Shown here in pieces: positions 5,771 to 6,033 of a DNA stretch of 6,033 nt (within the stretch, counting starts at the first letter, position 1; every line of letters begins with the position of its first letter). A model generated the notes under the pieces. The model was not told the origin of the DNA. It saw only the letters and a list, made by a program, of their open reading frames with translations, and searched no databases. The stretch spans positions 1-6,033 of the forward strand of contig URYW01000100.1 in assembly GCA_900552145.1 (NCBI GenBank). The letters are read 5' to 3'. The position numbers and the translations under genes are program-made. This DNA is from an uncultured Collinsella sp. Lineage in GTDB: Bacteria > Actinomycetota > Coriobacteriia > Coriobacteriales > Coriobacteriaceae.

Positions 5771-5847
5771 GTGGGTGTAGCTCAGTTGGCTAGAGCGACG
5801 GGTTGTGGTCCCGTAGGTCGAGGGTTCGAGTCCCTTTACCCACCCCA
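5771..5847 (+). tRNA. tRNA-His (anticodon GTG)
   Basis: A full cloverleaf can be folded by hand. The acceptor stem GTGGGTG (5771-5777) pairs with TACCCAC (5837-5843), with one G-T wobble. The D stem is GCTC/GAGC, and the anticodon stem ACGGG/CCCGT surrounds loop TTGTGGT with anticodon GTG at 5805-5807. The T stem is GAGGG/CCCTT with loop TTCGAGT. The base before the acceptor is G (5770) and the discriminator is C (5844), giving the G-1:C73 pair that is the identity mark of histidine tRNA. The 3' CCA is encoded (5845-5847). Confidence 0.97.
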
Positions 5848-5869
5848 GTTCTTGCTTCGTGTTGATATC

Positions 5870-5942
5870 GGGTCGTTAGCTCAGTTGGTAGAGCAGGGGA
5901 CTCTTAATCCCAAGGTCCAGGGTTCGACCCCCTGACGGCCCA
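5870..5942 (+). tRNA. tRNA-Lys (anticodon CTT)
   Basis: The acceptor stem GGGTCGT (5870-5876) pairs with ACGGCCC (5935-5941), with one T-G wobble. The D stem is GCTC/GAGC. The anticodon loop CTCTTAA carries CTT at 5903-5905. The T stem CAGGG/CCCTG has loop TTCGACC, and the discriminator is A (5942). The outermost anticodon-stem pair would be G-A (5896 with 5912), a mismatch. The next bases are CCC, not CCA, so the 3' CCA is not encoded and must be added or completed by CCA-adding enzyme. It lies 22 bases after tRNA-His and is probably co-transcribed with it. Confidence 0.95.
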
Positions 5943-6033
5943 CCCAAAGCTAGATACACAGACTGCATTCGGCAGGTAGATTTTATGTGACACGATATAG
6001 CAGAAGCAACAGAAGGGGACACAGGCTGAGAAA
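5943..6033. other. Unassigned tail after tRNA-Lys
   Basis: These 91 bases hold no ORF, tRNA or convincing terminator that I can support. The composition is lower in GC than the coding regions. The only local fold is a 4-bp stem, CTGC-attcg-GCAG, followed about four bases later by ATTTTAT. This is too weak to call a terminator. The tRNA transcript may continue beyond the window. Confidence 0.4.

Noticed and set aside
1..6033. CRISPR array, insertion sequence, toxin-antitoxin or defence system
   Set aside because: No regularly spaced repeats, transposase, terminal repeats or known defence domains were seen on either strand.

Overview
The window looks like ordinary chromosome from a high-GC Gram-positive bacterium of the Coriobacteriia, most likely a Collinsella-like gut actinobacterium. 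This rests on GC-rich third codon positions, an actinobacterial-looking Rho, and the overall gene style. The genus is an inference from memory of such genomes and was not tested by any search.

Left part (1-3308, + strand). The window opens inside rho, which encodes the transcription termination factor and lacks its 5' end here. Rho ends at 1105 and is followed by an intrinsic terminator at 1143-1175. A good sigma-A-type promoter (TTGCAA, 17 bases, CATAAT) then drives an approximately 130-base leader. The leader holds a hairpin and a possible 11-codon upstream ORF. It precedes a two-gene operon: a 466-residue protein of unknown function with an N-terminal pair of membrane helices and a long acidic Ala/Pro-rich tail, then a 149-residue VanZ-like membrane protein 7 bases downstream. 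A strong 17-bp bidirectional terminator overlaps the end of the VanZ gene.

Middle part (3309-5604, - strand). Two separately transcribed metabolic genes lie here. One is a ROK-family sugar kinase, probably a fructokinase, with its own putative promoter. The other is a class I/II PLP-dependent aminotransferase. A terminator hairpin at 4357-4397 lies between them. The aminotransferase should start at 5604, not at the upstream ATG at 5622, because only the former has a Shine-Dalgarno sequence.

Right part (5605-6033). The region upstream of the aminotransferase is shared with a divergent stable-RNA promoter that has an AT-rich upstream tract and a GC-rich discriminator. It drives tRNA-His(GTG) and tRNA-Lys(CTT). 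The last 91 bases contain nothing I can assign.

No mobile element, CRISPR array or defence system is visible. The most poorly understood item is the 466-residue membrane-anchored protein and its pairing with a VanZ-like protein. The rest is housekeeping or central metabolism.
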